From: Nocardioides jejuensis
GTDB lineage: Bacteria > Actinomycetota > Actinomycetes > Propionibacteriales > Nocardioidaceae
Direction of reading: 5' to 3'
Length of the DNA stretch: 64,000 nucleotides
Assembly: GCF_004337475.1 (NCBI RefSeq)
Contig: NZ_SJZJ01000005.1
Location: 1 to 64,000 of the forward strand
The notes below the pieces were generated by a model. That model had not been told where the DNA came from and did no database searches. It saw only the letters and a list, made by a program, of their open reading frames with translations. Positions 34,638 through 42,634 of the stretch are shown in pieces. Position 1 is the stretch's first letter, and each line of letters begins with the position of its first letter. The position numbers and the translations under genes were made by a program.

Positions 34638-35519
34638 ATGAACGCCTGTCCCGCCTGCACCTCGACCGACCTGCGTCTGGGCCCGGTCTCGCACGCGACC
34701 GGCCGCGCCATCGCGCGCTGCCGCAGCTGCGGCGCGACGTTCTGGGGCAACGGCTCGGCCCGCGACGCCGAGGTGATCGAGCTCGACGAGGTCTCCCAGG
34801 ACGACTACGCCGACTGGACCGACCTCAAGCGCGGCGAGGTGGGCCCCGAGGCCTGGCGCGCCGTCACCACGAAGCTCAAGGCGCAGCTGCCGGCCGACGC
34901 GCTGGTCTACGACATCGGAGCGGGCGACGGCGGCTACCCGGCCCTGGCGCGCGACGAGTTCGGGTTCCGGGTCTCCGGCAATGACGTCGTCGAAGGCGCC
35001 GTCAAGCTGGCCAAGGACCGCCACGACGTCGACCTGGAGCTCGGTGACATCTCCGAGCACGGCCACGACGGGGACCTCGACGCGGTCACGATGTGGTGCG
35101 TCCTCGCCCACGTCCCGGACGGCGCCAAGCTGCTCGCGGACGTCAACGACGCCCTCAAGCCCGGCGGCCTGCTCTACCTCCAGACGCCGCGGTGCTCGAA
35201 GGTCGACAAGGGCGCCCAGCTGCTCCAGCGGGCGACCAAGGGCCGGGTCAACAAGCTGGCCGACCGACGGATCGCGGAGCACCACACGATCCTGCACACG
35301 GAGAAGTCGATCCGCACCGCTCTCGAGCGCGCGGGCTTCACCGACATCGTCGTCGAGGCGTCGCCGCGCTACGCGCTGACGTCGCGGGCCTACCTCGCCT
35401 CGATGAACCCGCCGAAGTGGGTCCTCGAGGCCGGTTCCCGGGCGATGGACTCCGTGATCGAGAGCCGGCTCGCGCCGCGCATCGTCCTCGACGTCTACGC
35501 GCGCAAGCCGCTCTCCTGA
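34638..35519 (+). CDS. Class I SAM methyltransferase with N-terminal zinc ribbon
   Basis: A 293-aa protein. The N-terminal ribbon has CPAC (residues 4-7) and CRSC in the first 40 residues. The Rossmann-like methyltransferase motif I is VYDIGAGDGGYPALA, and KPGGLLYLQTPRCS is the post-core strand. The ribbon-methyltransferase combination is common in sugar methyltransferases of glycan loci. GAGGATGAGG lies upstream of the ATG at 34638; another ATG 12 nt earlier is possible. The gap from the preceding gene is 49 nt, so it is likely cotranscribed. Confidence 0.82.
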   Translation: MNACPACTSTDLRLGPVSHATGRAIARCRSCGATFWGNGSARDAEVIELDEVSQDDYADWTDLKRGEVGPEAWRAVTTKLKAQLPADALVYDIGAGDGGYPALARDEFGFRVSGNDVVEGAVKLAKDRHDVDLELGDISEHGHDGDLDAVTMWCVLAHVPDGAKLLADVNDALKPGGLLYLQTPRCSKVDKGAQLLQRATKGRVNKLADRRIAEHHTILHTEKSIRTALERAGFTDIVVEASPRYALTSRAYLASMNPPKWVLEAGSRAMDSVIESRLAPRIVLDVYARKPLS

Positions 35520-35563
35520 GCTCGTGGGCGACGAGCACTCCCGAGGCGTCGGGGAACGTCGTA

Positions 35564-35640
35564 CCGCATTGCGGCCTGGATCACATCCGGTCCAGACCGT
35601 GGTTATGCTGACGCCGCAATGCGCCGGTCCTGAGGACCGG
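35564..35640 (+). promoter_or_regulatory. Inverted motif pair and leader hairpin before the epimerase gene
   Basis: CCGCATTGCGG (35564-35574) and CCGCAATGCG (35614-35623) flank a -10-like TATGCT (35604-35609). A perfect hairpin CCGGTCC-TGA-GGACCGG follows at 35624-35640. A second CCGGTCC at 35587-35593 could compete for the same arm. The layout suggests an operator pair around a promoter plus a structured leader. Confidence 0.45.
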
Positions 35641-35695
35641 AACCGGGGACGCAATTCATCTACTCGCTTCACCTATCGGGCAAGGGTTGTGCACT

Positions 35696-36679
35696 GTGAC
35701 TGCATCTGACGTTGACGTTCTGGTTGCCGGTGGTGGCGGCTTCATCGGTGGCCACCTCGTGGCCGACCTGCTGAAGCAGGGCCTCACGGTCCGCTCGGTC
35801 GACATCAAGCCGATCGACCAGTGGTACCAGGTCCACGAGGGCGTCGAGAACGTCGTCGCCGACCTCTCCCTGCGCGAGAATGCCTTCGCCCAGACCGACG
35901 GCGCGCGCGAGGTCTACATGCTCGCGGCCGACATGGGCGGCATGGGCTTCATCGAGAACAACAAGGCCCTGTGCATGCTGACGGTCAACACGTCGACGCA
36001 CATGCTGGAGGCCGCCAAGGCCGCCGAGGTCGAGCGCTACTTCTACTCGTCCTCTGCGTGCGTCTACAACGGCTCGATGCAGACCGACCCGAACGTGACC
36101 GCCCTCAAGGAGTCCGACGCCTACCCGGCAGACCCGGAGGACGGCTACGGCTGGGAGAAGCTCTTCTCCGAGCGCATGGCCCGCCACTTCCTCGAGGACT
36201 ACGGCCTGCAGACCCGCGTCGCCCGCTACCACAACGTCTACGGCCCGGAGGGCACGTGGACCGGTGGCCGCGAGAAGGCTCCGGCCGCGACCTGCCGCAA
36301 GATCGCCGAGGCGGTCATCTCCGGCAAGCACGAGATCGACATCTGGGGCGACGGCGAGCAGACCCGCTCCTTCATGTACGTCGACGACTGCGTCAAGGGC
36401 TCGCAGATGTTCCTGAAGGGCGACTCGAGCATCCCGGTCAACCTCGGCTCGTCCGAGCTGATCTCGATCAACGACCTCTACACGATGGTCGAGGGCTTCG
36501 CCGGCATCAAGTGCAAGCGCAACTACCAGCTCGACGCCCCGCAGGGCGTCCGGGGTCGCAACTCCGACAACACCCTGATCAAGGAGATCTACGGCTGGGA
36601 GCCGTCGATCACCCTCCTTGAGGGCATGGAGAAGACCTACCGCTGGGTCTACGACCAGGTGAAGGCCGCCCAGGGCTGA
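35696..36679 (+). CDS. NAD-dependent epimerase, GDP-mannose 3,5-epimerase-like
   Basis: A 327-aa extended SDR. The cofactor loop is VAGGGGFIGGHL (near residues 8-19), and the active-site YGWEK supplies Tyr and Lys. Close relatives of this family include plant-type GDP-mannose 3,5-epimerases, recognisable by the AADMGGMGFIENNKA segment and RYHNVYGPEGTWTGGREKAPAA. The product would be GDP-L-galactose or GDP-L-gulose for the surface glycan. The GTG start fits an AAGGG upstream. It overlaps the next glycosyltransferase by one base (TGATG). Substrate is inferred from the family. Confidence 0.82.
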   Translation: MTASDVDVLVAGGGGFIGGHLVADLLKQGLTVRSVDIKPIDQWYQVHEGVENVVADLSLRENAFAQTDGAREVYMLAADMGGMGFIENNKALCMLTVNTSTHMLEAAKAAEVERYFYSSSACVYNGSMQTDPNVTALKESDAYPADPEDGYGWEKLFSERMARHFLEDYGLQTRVARYHNVYGPEGTWTGGREKAPAATCRKIAEAVISGKHEIDIWGDGEQTRSFMYVDDCVKGSQMFLKGDSSIPVNLGSSELISINDLYTMVEGFAGIKCKRNYQLDAPQGVRGRNSDNTLIKEIYGWEPSITLLEGMEKTYRWVYDQVKAAQG

Positions 36680-37884
36680 TGAAGGTCCTCGTCCACGACT
36701 ACGCCGGCCACCCCTTCCAGGTCGAGCTGAGTCGTGAGCTCGCCGCGCGTGGCCATGCGGTCACGCACAGCTACTGCGCGGCGTACGCCTCCGGCAAGGG
36801 CCAGCTCCAGGCCGAGCCGGGGGAGACCATCCGCTTCGAGGCGATCGGCGAAGGCCGGTCGATCGCGAAGATGGACTTCGGTCGACGCCTGGTGCAGGAG
36901 CTCCAACTTGGCGTCGAGCTCGTCCGGCAGGTACGCCGGCTGCGGCCCGACGTCGTGATGTGCTCCAACGTGCCGATCCCGACGCTCGTCGTGCTGGCCT
37001 TCGCCCTGATGGTGCTGCGGCGTCCGTGGGTGCTCTGGCACCAGGACGTGCAGGCAGTCGCCATCCAGTCGTTCGCCGGCAAGAAGCTTGGCCGCTCGAT
37101 GGCCGTCGCCGGTCGCCTGATCGGCCTGGGGGAGAAGTGGTGCTCGCGCCGCGCTGCGGCGATCGTCGTCATCACCGACGCCTTCGTCGACGTGCACCGG
37201 GAGTGGGGCACGGCCGACAAGGTCACCGTCATCCCCAACTGGGCCCCGCTCGACGAGATCGGCCCGGTCGACCGCGACAACGCCTGGGCCCGTGAGCAGG
37301 GCGTCGACAAGGTCGCCACGCTGCTCTACTCCGGCACCCTCGGGCTCAAGCACAACCCGGAGCTCCTTCCGCGGCTCGCGAAGGCAGTCCAGGACGCCGG
37401 CACCGCGGTGCGGCTCGTGGTCGTCAACGAGGGGCCGGCGGCGTCCGTGGTCAGCGACGAGGCCGCGCGCCTCGGCGTACCGCTGACGCTGTTGCCGTTC
37501 CAGCCGTACGAGCGCCTCTCCGAGGTGCTCGGCTCGGGCGACGTCCTCGTCGTCCTCCTGGAGAAGGAGGCCGGTGCGTTCTCCGTGCCCTCCAAGACCC
37601 TCTCCTACCTCTGCGCCGGCCGGCCGATCCTGGGCCTCATGCCGGCGGAGAACCTCGCCGCTGCGCTCGTGGAGCAGACCGGCGGTCGCGTCCTCCGTCC
37701 GGAGGACGCGGCGATCCCGGCTGCGGCCGCCTGGGTGACCGAGATCCTCGGTGACCCGGACCGTGCCGCGATCATCGGCAAGGCGTCCCGTGCGCTCGCC
37801 GAGCAGGAATTCGAGCTGTCGGGCTGTGCCGACCAGTTCGAGGCGATCCTCGCCGCATCCATCACGACCAAGCACCGATCCTGA
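36679..37884 (+). CDS. GT4-type glycosyltransferase (WbuB-like)
   Basis: A 401-aa GT-B glycosyltransferase. It opens with MKVLVHDYAGHPFQVELSREL, has an internal hydrophobic patch LVVLAFALMVLRRPWVLWHQDV and donor-site features VIPNWAPLDE, LLYSGTLGLKHNPELL and VVLLEKEAGAFSVPSKTLSYL. The last corresponds to the E-rich donor site of WbuB/Pgl-type enzymes. Coupled by TGATG overlap to the epimerase, it probably uses the sugar that enzyme makes. It is likely membrane-associated. Donor and acceptor specificity is unproven. Confidence 0.85.
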   Translation: MKVLVHDYAGHPFQVELSRELAARGHAVTHSYCAAYASGKGQLQAEPGETIRFEAIGEGRSIAKMDFGRRLVQELQLGVELVRQVRRLRPDVVMCSNVPIPTLVVLAFALMVLRRPWVLWHQDVQAVAIQSFAGKKLGRSMAVAGRLIGLGEKWCSRRAAAIVVITDAFVDVHREWGTADKVTVIPNWAPLDEIGPVDRDNAWAREQGVDKVATLLYSGTLGLKHNPELLPRLAKAVQDAGTAVRLVVVNEGPAASVVSDEAARLGVPLTLLPFQPYERLSEVLGSGDVLVVLLEKEAGAFSVPSKTLSYLCAGRPILGLMPAENLAAALVEQTGGRVLRPEDAAIPAAAAWVTEILGDPDRAAIIGKASRALAEQEFELSGCADQFEAILAASITTKHRS

Positions 37885-37892
37885 GGCAGGCA

Positions 37893-38957
37893 ATGAGTTC
37901 TTCGGCCAACGAGTTCGTGGCACGCGTGAAGCGCGCCAACCCCAGCCTGGTGGCGGGCGCGGTCAAGCGTCGCGTCCAGTCGGGCCTGGCCCGCCGTGGC
38001 TATCTGGTCTCCCGCATCGACGACGAGGGCCGCAAGTACTTCGAGGTCTCCCACGAGGGCGACGTCCCGCTGCCCGCGGGTGCGGAGGAGGCGCTGCGCG
38101 CCGACAACCCGCGCCTGGCGGAGCTGGTCGAGCAGTACAACGCGCTCACCTACCCGTCGGCCGTGCCGACCCAGTGGAACGACAGCTTCCTCAAGAAGAA
38201 CCTGTCGCTGGCCTGGTTCCGCGGCGACAACGCCTACGTGTGGCAGCTGCGCCTGTTCACCGGTGGCGCCAAGACCCGCAACTACCTGGCGATGCTCGAC
38301 ATCGAGTCGCGCGACAAGCTCGGCCTCTTCAAGAAGCTGAAGGAGGACGGCCTCTTCGGCGCGTTCACCTTCACCTTCGGTGACCGGGTCGTGAGCCGCG
38401 ACCTGCTCGACTCGATCAACGAGATCAACTACCTGGACTCCCAGATCGGTCTGTCCGACATGGCTGCTCCGACGGTCCTCGACATCGGTGCCGGCTACGG
38501 CCGCCTGGCCTGGCGCATGGACGAGGCGCTGCCGAACCTCGGCGCGTACGACTGCACCGACGGCGTTCCGGTCTCGACGTTCCTCTGCGAGTACCACCTC
38601 GGCTTCCGCAAGGTCTCCGACAGCGTCCGCGTCGTCCCGCTCTCGGAGATCGACACGCTCCGTGACTCCTACACGGTCGCGGTCAACGTGCACTCCTTCT
38701 CGGAGCAGTCGCACGCCTCGATCAAGTGGTGGCTCGGCGAGATCGCCAAGCGCGACATCGGCTGGCTGCTCATCGTCCCCAACACGTACGGCGAGCTGCT
38801 GTCGACCGAGGTCGGCGGCACGCGCGAGGACTTCATGCCCTCCGTGCTGGCGGCGGGCTACGAGCTGGCCGACCACCGCACCGTCTACCAGAACGACGAC
38901 ATGCGGGAAATGATCGGCCTGCACGACGAGTTCTTCCTGTTCAAGAAGGCCGACTGA
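37893..38957 (+). CDS. Putative sugar O-methyltransferase
   Basis: A 354-aa protein with a SAM-binding motif VLDIGAGYGRLAWRM (about 190-205) preceded by a 185-residue N-terminal domain with Trp/Tyr-rich stretches (WNDSFLKKNLSLAWFRGDN). Later VNVHSFSEQSHASIKWWL and NDDMREMIGLHDEFFLF match the putative sugar O-methyltransferase family seen in glycan clusters. AGGCAATG lies at the start. It follows the GT4 gene by 8 nt, completing the epimerase-GT4-methyltransferase operon. It probably methylates the sugar after transfer or on the lipid-linked oligosaccharide. Confidence 0.8.
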   Translation: MSSSANEFVARVKRANPSLVAGAVKRRVQSGLARRGYLVSRIDDEGRKYFEVSHEGDVPLPAGAEEALRADNPRLAELVEQYNALTYPSAVPTQWNDSFLKKNLSLAWFRGDNAYVWQLRLFTGGAKTRNYLAMLDIESRDKLGLFKKLKEDGLFGAFTFTFGDRVVSRDLLDSINEINYLDSQIGLSDMAAPTVLDIGAGYGRLAWRMDEALPNLGAYDCTDGVPVSTFLCEYHLGFRKVSDSVRVVPLSEIDTLRDSYTVAVNVHSFSEQSHASIKWWLGEIAKRDIGWLLIVPNTYGELLSTEVGGTREDFMPSVLAAGYELADHRTVYQNDDMREMIGLHDEFFLFKKAD

Positions 38958-38972
38958 GCCCACAAAACGACC

Positions 38973-39013
38973 CGATCCCACTATCCGGACGCACGTCTCG
39001 GATAGTGGGATCG
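38973..39013. terminator. Perfect 15-bp stem hairpin
   Basis: CGATCCCACTATCCG (38973-38987) and its reverse complement (38999-39013) with an 11-nt loop, 15 nt after the methyltransferase stop. It separates the glycan operon from the sulfur operon promoter. Confidence 0.85.
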
Positions 39014-39041
39014 GCGTTTGGAGGGGACTTTCCGGCGCCCC

Positions 39042-39047
39042 TAGTCT
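39042..39047 (+). promoter_or_regulatory. -10 box of the leader-peptide mRNA
   Basis: TAGTCT lies 7 nt before the ATG of the leader ORF, placing the transcription start at or next to the start codon. A leaderless mRNA is inferred. No Shine-Dalgarno precedes the ORF. Confidence 0.6.
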
Positions 39048-39054
39048 CTGATCC

Positions 39055-39132
39055 ATGTTCACGACCCTGTTGACCGAGCGCCGCGCGGTGGATCTCCTGC
39101 GCGTTGCCTCGTCCCTGTGTCGAATGTCCTGA
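39055..39132 (+). CDS. Leader peptide (25 aa) of the sulfurtransferase operon
   Basis: The peptide contains TERRAVDLLRVASSLCRMS at its end. I recognise the RR-VDLLRVAS-LCR pattern from short putative leader peptides that precede actinobacterial sulfur genes. A single Cys codon (TGT, residue 22) sits near the end. In mycobacteria, leaderless short ORFs with Cys codons act as cysteine-responsive attenuators; the same is inferred here. Stalled ribosomes at the Cys codon would change folding of the 39134-39210 region. The ORF is too short for conventional gene callers. Confidence 0.78.
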   Translation: MFTTLLTERRAVDLLRVASSLCRMS

Positions 39133-39133
39133 C

Positions 39134-39249
39134 GGGACGTCCCCCTTCGGCGCGCATCTGAGCGCGCTGGCGCCCATGCGCCACAAGGACGTCCTGATCC
39201 CTCCGGGATCGCGTTCTCGTCCGTGAGTGAACCGTCGCCTCATCGAGGC
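39134..39249 (+). promoter_or_regulatory. Structured attenuator-like UTR between leader peptide and DUF4395 gene
   Basis: GGACGTCC at 39135-39142 can pair with the identical palindrome at 39187-39194. Competing hairpins are GCGCGC/GCGCGC (39150-39155 with 39162-39167), TGGCGC-CCAT-GCGCCA (39168-39183) and GATCCC-TCC-GGGATC (39196-39210). A last hairpin, GCCTC-ATC-GAGGC (39237-39249), lies just before the AGGAG ribosome site (39252-39256). The whole reads like alternative structures controlled by leader translation. Pairings were found by eye; no energies were computed. Confidence 0.6.
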
Positions 39250-39263
39250 ACAGGAGCAAGAGC

Positions 39264-39728
39264 ATGAGCACCACCACTGCCGCGCAGCGCGCGCAGGTCG
39301 ACCCGCGCGGTCCGCAGTTCGCGGCCGCGATCACGGTCGTGATCCTTGCCGGCGCGCTGCTGTTCTCCCCGTCGCTGCCGGGCTTCGTCCTGCTCGGCAT
39401 CCAGGCCGTCCTGTTCGGCATCGGCGCCTTCCTCGGCGTCGCCCGTACGCCGCACGCGTGGCTTTTCAAGCGCTTCGTGCGCCCGCGCCTCGCGCCGCCG
39501 GCCCATCTCGAGGACGCCGCGCCGCCGCGTTTCGCCCAGCAGGTCGGCCTCACCTTTGCGCTGATCGGTCTGGTCTTCTGGCCGCTCGGCTTCAATGCGG
39601 TCGGCGCGATCGCGGTCGGCTTCGCCCTCGCCGCGGCGCTGCTCAACGCGCTGTTCGGCTTCTGCCTGGGCTGCGAGGTCTACCTGCTGTTCAAGCGGCT
39701 GACGTATCGCCCGGCACCCACCACCTGA
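39264..39728 (+). CDS. DUF4395 membrane protein
   Basis: A 154-aa membrane protein with about four hydrophobic helices and the DUF4395 features PRGPQFAAAITVVILAGALL, then FGFCLGCEVYLL, where the Cys pair GFCLGC sits at the end of the last helix. AGGAG is centred 10 nt upstream. It forms an operon with the thiosulfate sulfurtransferase and DUF1416 genes. It may act with a membrane thioredoxin in extracytoplasmic sulfur or thiol chemistry; this is inferred from genomic association rather than known function. Confidence 0.85.
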   Translation: MSTTTAAQRAQVDPRGPQFAAAITVVILAGALLFSPSLPGFVLLGIQAVLFGIGAFLGVARTPHAWLFKRFVRPRLAPPAHLEDAAPPRFAQQVGLTFALIGLVFWPLGFNAVGAIAVGFALAAALLNALFGFCLGCEVYLLFKRLTYRPAPTT

Positions 39729-39770
39729 CACCCTTCACCCCAATCCCCGTAGTAGGAAAGAGAGAAACAA

Positions 39771-40618
39771 TGGCTCGCGAAGACGTGCTCGTCACCACGC
39801 AGTGGGTCGAGGAGAACCTCGACAACCCGCAGGTCGTCCTGATCGAGGTCGACGAGGACACCTCGGCGTACGACCGCTCCCACATCCGTGGCGCGATCAA
39901 GCTCGACTGGACCACGGACCTCCAGGACCAGGTCCGTCGCGACTTCGTCAACAAGGCGCAGTTCGAGGCCCTCCTGTCCGACAAGGGCGTCGCCAACGAC
40001 TCGACCGTCGTTCTCTACGGTGGCAACAACAACTGGTTCGCCGCGTACGCGTACTGGTACTTCAAGCTCTACGGCCACCAGGACGTCAAGCTCCTCGACG
40101 GCGGCCGCAAGAAGTGGGAGCTCGACGCCCGCGAGCTGACCGACGAGCCGGTCAAGCTGGAGTCGACCACCTACACCGCCTCCGAGCAGGACCTCTCGAT
40201 CCGCGCCTTCCGTGACGACGTCGTTGCCGCCATCGGCGTGCAGAACCTCGTCGACGTGCGCTCGCCCGACGAGTTCGCCGGTCGCCTGCTCGCCCCGGCC
40301 CACCTCCCGCAGGAGCAGGCCCAGCGCGCCGGTCACGTCCCGACCGCCGTCTCCGTCCCGTGGTCGAAGGCTGCCAACGACGACGGCACCTTCCGCTCCA
40401 ACGACGAGCTCAAGGCCATCTACACCGAGGCCGGCTTCGACTTCTCGAAGGACACCATCGCCTACTGCCGCATCGGTGAGCGCTCGTCGCACACCTGGTT
40501 CGCGCTGCAGGAGCTCCTCGGTGAGCCGAACGTGAAGAACTACGACGGCTCCTGGACCGAGTACGGTTCGCTCGTCGGCGTTCCGATCGCTCTCGGCGAC
40601 GAGCCGGGCGAGGCCTGA
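39771..40618 (+). CDS. sseA: Thiosulfate sulfurtransferase (rhodanese)
   Basis: A 282-aa two-domain rhodanese that moves a sulfane sulfur from thiosulfate to an acceptor such as cyanide or thioredoxin. The inactive N-terminal domain contains VLIEVDEDTSAYDRSHIRGA. The C-terminal domain has the active-site Cys in IAYCRIGERSSHTWFAL, the loop CRIGERS being the typical CxxGxR form. It is the CysA2/SseA type (M. tuberculosis Rv0815c). GGAAAGAGAG lies before the ATG. The next gene follows after 45 nt. Confidence 0.93.
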
Positions 40619-40663
40619 GCCTCACCGCTCGCGCCTTCTCGAGACTTCTAGGAGACAAGCAAC

Positions 40664-40960
40664 ATGTGTGGAGCTACTGAGGGTGGCCTGCCGCTCGACG
40701 GCATCAACACCAAGATCGAGGCCATCATCCAGGGCCAGGTGACCAAGGACGGCTCGCCCGTCGGCGTCGCCTACGTGCGCCTGCTCGACAAGTCGGGCGA
40801 GTTCACGGCCGAGGTCCCGGTCTCCGCGACCGGTCACTTCCGCTTCTTCGCCGGCGACGGCGAGTGGACCCTGCGCACGCTCGCGCCGGGTGCGGACACG
40901 GTCGACCGCAAGGTCATCGCGGCTGTCGGCTCGATCGCCGAGGTCGAGATCGCTCTCTGA
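40664..40960 (+). CDS. DUF1416 protein (SseC-like)
   Basis: A 98-aa protein beginning MCGATEGGLPLDG, the DUF1416 signature, with a beta-sandwich-like remainder (VTKDGSPVGVAYVRLLDKSGEF, then FRFFAGDGEWTLRTLAPG). It is regularly encoded directly after a thiosulfate sulfurtransferase (SseC in mycobacteria) and assigned to sulfur metabolism. The conserved Cys2 may be functional. It probably acts with the sulfurtransferase, but the mechanism is unknown. A strong terminator follows. Confidence 0.88.
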   Translation: MCGATEGGLPLDGINTKIEAIIQGQVTKDGSPVGVAYVRLLDKSGEFTAEVPVSATGHFRFFAGDGEWTLRTLAPGADTVDRKVIAAVGSIAEVEIAL

Positions 40961-40973
40961 CCTGACTGATCGC

Positions 40974-41013
40974 ACGAAGGCCCGTCACCCCCGCTGGGGT
41001 GGCGGGCCTTCGT
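40974..41013 (+). terminator. Terminator after the sulfurtransferase operon
   Basis: An 18-bp stem (one T-G pair) with a CGCT loop, 13 nt after the DUF1416 stop. Confidence 0.88.
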
Positions 41014-41065
41014 CGTACGCCGACAGGGGCAGCACCGCAGCGCCGACAGGGCGCGAAGGGGAAGC

Positions 41066-41105
41066 AGAAGGGCCCGCCACTCCCGCAGGAGTGACGGGCC
41101 CTTCT
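41066..41105 (-). terminator. Terminator of the Wzz/BY-kinase gene
   Basis: An 11-bp lower stem (AGAAGGGCCCG with its complement), then a mismatch and six more pairs. It lies just after the minus-strand stop at 41115. Confidence 0.85.
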
Positions 41106-41114
41106 CGTCGAACG

Positions 41115-42518
41115 TCAGGCCTTGCGCGAACCCGAGGAGCGCTTGCCGGAGCCGCTCTTGCCGGACGGCTCGGCCTCCTCGGCGTAGTAGTAGTAGTAAT
41201 TCATCTCGCCGAAGCGCTTCGGGGCCATGTTGAGCACGACACCGAAGGTGCGGGCGCCGACGGCGGCCAGGCGGTGCGCAGCGCCCTCGAGCTGGTCGCG
41301 CGTGGTCTTGCCGTGACGCGTGATGATGATGGCGCCGTCGGCGGCGGTCGCGAGGAGCGCGGCATCGGCGACCGGCAGCAGCGGCGGGGCGTCGATGATG
41401 ACGATGTCGTACGCGTCGCGCAGGCGGGCGAGCAGGTCGTGCGTCGCGTTGGCCTGGAGGATCTCCGACGGGTTCGGCGGGGTCGGGCCGGACGCGAGCA
41501 CGTGGACGCCGGACTCCTTGTGGCGCTGGATGCTCTCCTCGAGCTTCGTGCGGCCGACAAGAACGGTGGTGAGACCGATCGAGCCGTCCATGCCCATCAG
41601 CTGTGCCACGCGCGGACGACGGAGGTCGCCGTCGACGAGCAGGACGCGGCGACCGGCCTGGGCCAGCGCGAGCGCGAGGTTCGTCGACGCGGTCGTCTTG
41701 CCCTCGCCCGAGATGGACGAGGTGATCACGATGGCCCGCGGCGGGTGGTCCAGGTCGAGGAACTGGAGGTTCGTCCGGAGCAGGCGGAACGCCTCGGCAC
41801 GCGGCGAGAACGACGAGATGTCCAGGACCAGCGGGCTCTTCTCGACCGACGGGTCATAGCCGATCGCGGCCATCAGTGGCACGTTGGCGGCCTTCTCGAC
41901 ATCCGTCGCGGACTTCACGGTCTGGTCGAGGAGCTCCTTGGCGATCGCCAGGCCGACACCGAGGGTGAGGCCGATCAGCGTCGCGATCATCAGGTTCAGG
42001 AACGTCTCCGGGGACACGGCGTTCGGGTTGTAGGTGCCCGGGTCCGTGACCGTGAGGAGGATCGGCGAGTGCTCGGACGTCGACGGGGTCTCGAGCTGCT
42101 GCACGAACTTGACCAGCTCGGACGCCTCGACGTCGGCGATCTTCTGCGCGCGATCCGGGGCCGTGTCGGTCACCGTGATGTCGAGGATGGCCGTCTCCGG
42201 CTCGACGACGGCGCTGATCCGGCCGGCCAGGTCGGCAGCGGTCAGGTCGAGGCCCGACTCGTCAGCAACGCGCGCCAGCAGGACGCGGTGGCTGGCCAGC
42301 TGCGCGTACGACGCCACGCGCTGCTGCACGTAGACGTTCGCGGCGTACTGGTCCTGCAGCGTGCTGGTGTCGGCGCTGACGTAGACCTTCGCGACGGACT
42401 GGTAGAGGGGGTCGCTTCGCAGCGACAGGAAAAGGCTGCCGATCATCGCAATGAGCGTGATCGCCACGATGGTCTTCCAGCGTCGTCGAAGCGTCCGCAG
42501 GAGTTCCTTGAAGTCCAC
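41115..42518 (-). CDS. Wzz-type chain-length/BY-kinase fusion (polysaccharide tyrosine autokinase)
   Basis: A 467-aa protein combining a Wzz-like membrane domain and a cytoplasmic bacterial tyrosine kinase. The N-terminal helix is WKTIVAITLIAMIGSLFLSL, and a second helix sits near residues 170-190 (FLNLMIATLIGLTLGVGLAIA). The kinase has Walker A in SISGEGKTTASTNLA, Walker A' in VLLVDGDLRRP and Walker B in IVIIDAPP. A C-terminal Tyr cluster (YYYYY) is followed by a Ser/Lys-rich tail. It controls assembly and chain length of the surface polysaccharide with the initiating transferase encoded divergently. ATG start. Confident. Confidence 0.92.
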   Translation of the reverse strand: MDFKELLRTLRRRWKTIVAITLIAMIGSLFLSLRSDPLYQSVAKVYVSADTSTLQDQYAANVYVQQRVASYAQLASHRVLLARVADESGLDLTAADLAGRISAVVEPETAILDITVTDTAPDRAQKIADVEASELVKFVQQLETPSTSEHSPILLTVTDPGTYNPNAVSPETFLNLMIATLIGLTLGVGLAIAKELLDQTVKSATDVEKAANVPLMAAIGYDPSVEKSPLVLDISSFSPRAEAFRLLRTNLQFLDLDHPPRAIVITSSISGEGKTTASTNLALALAQAGRRVLLVDGDLRRPRVAQLMGMDGSIGLTTVLVGRTKLEESIQRHKESGVHVLASGPTPPNPSEILQANATHDLLARLRDAYDIVIIDAPPLLPVADAALLATAADGAIIITRHGKTTRDQLEGAAHRLAAVGARTFGVVLNMAPKRFGEMNYYYYYAEEAEPSGKSGSGKRSSGSRKA

Positions 42519-42634
42519 TCGCCATACCCTTTGTCCGAGGTACCGTCAGGTCAGTCGGCAGTGTAGACGTGACTGAGTGACGGATCGCTCGTTGACGTTG
42601 CTGACCGGGGGGTTTCTTCAGAAGGGGCTCAAGG

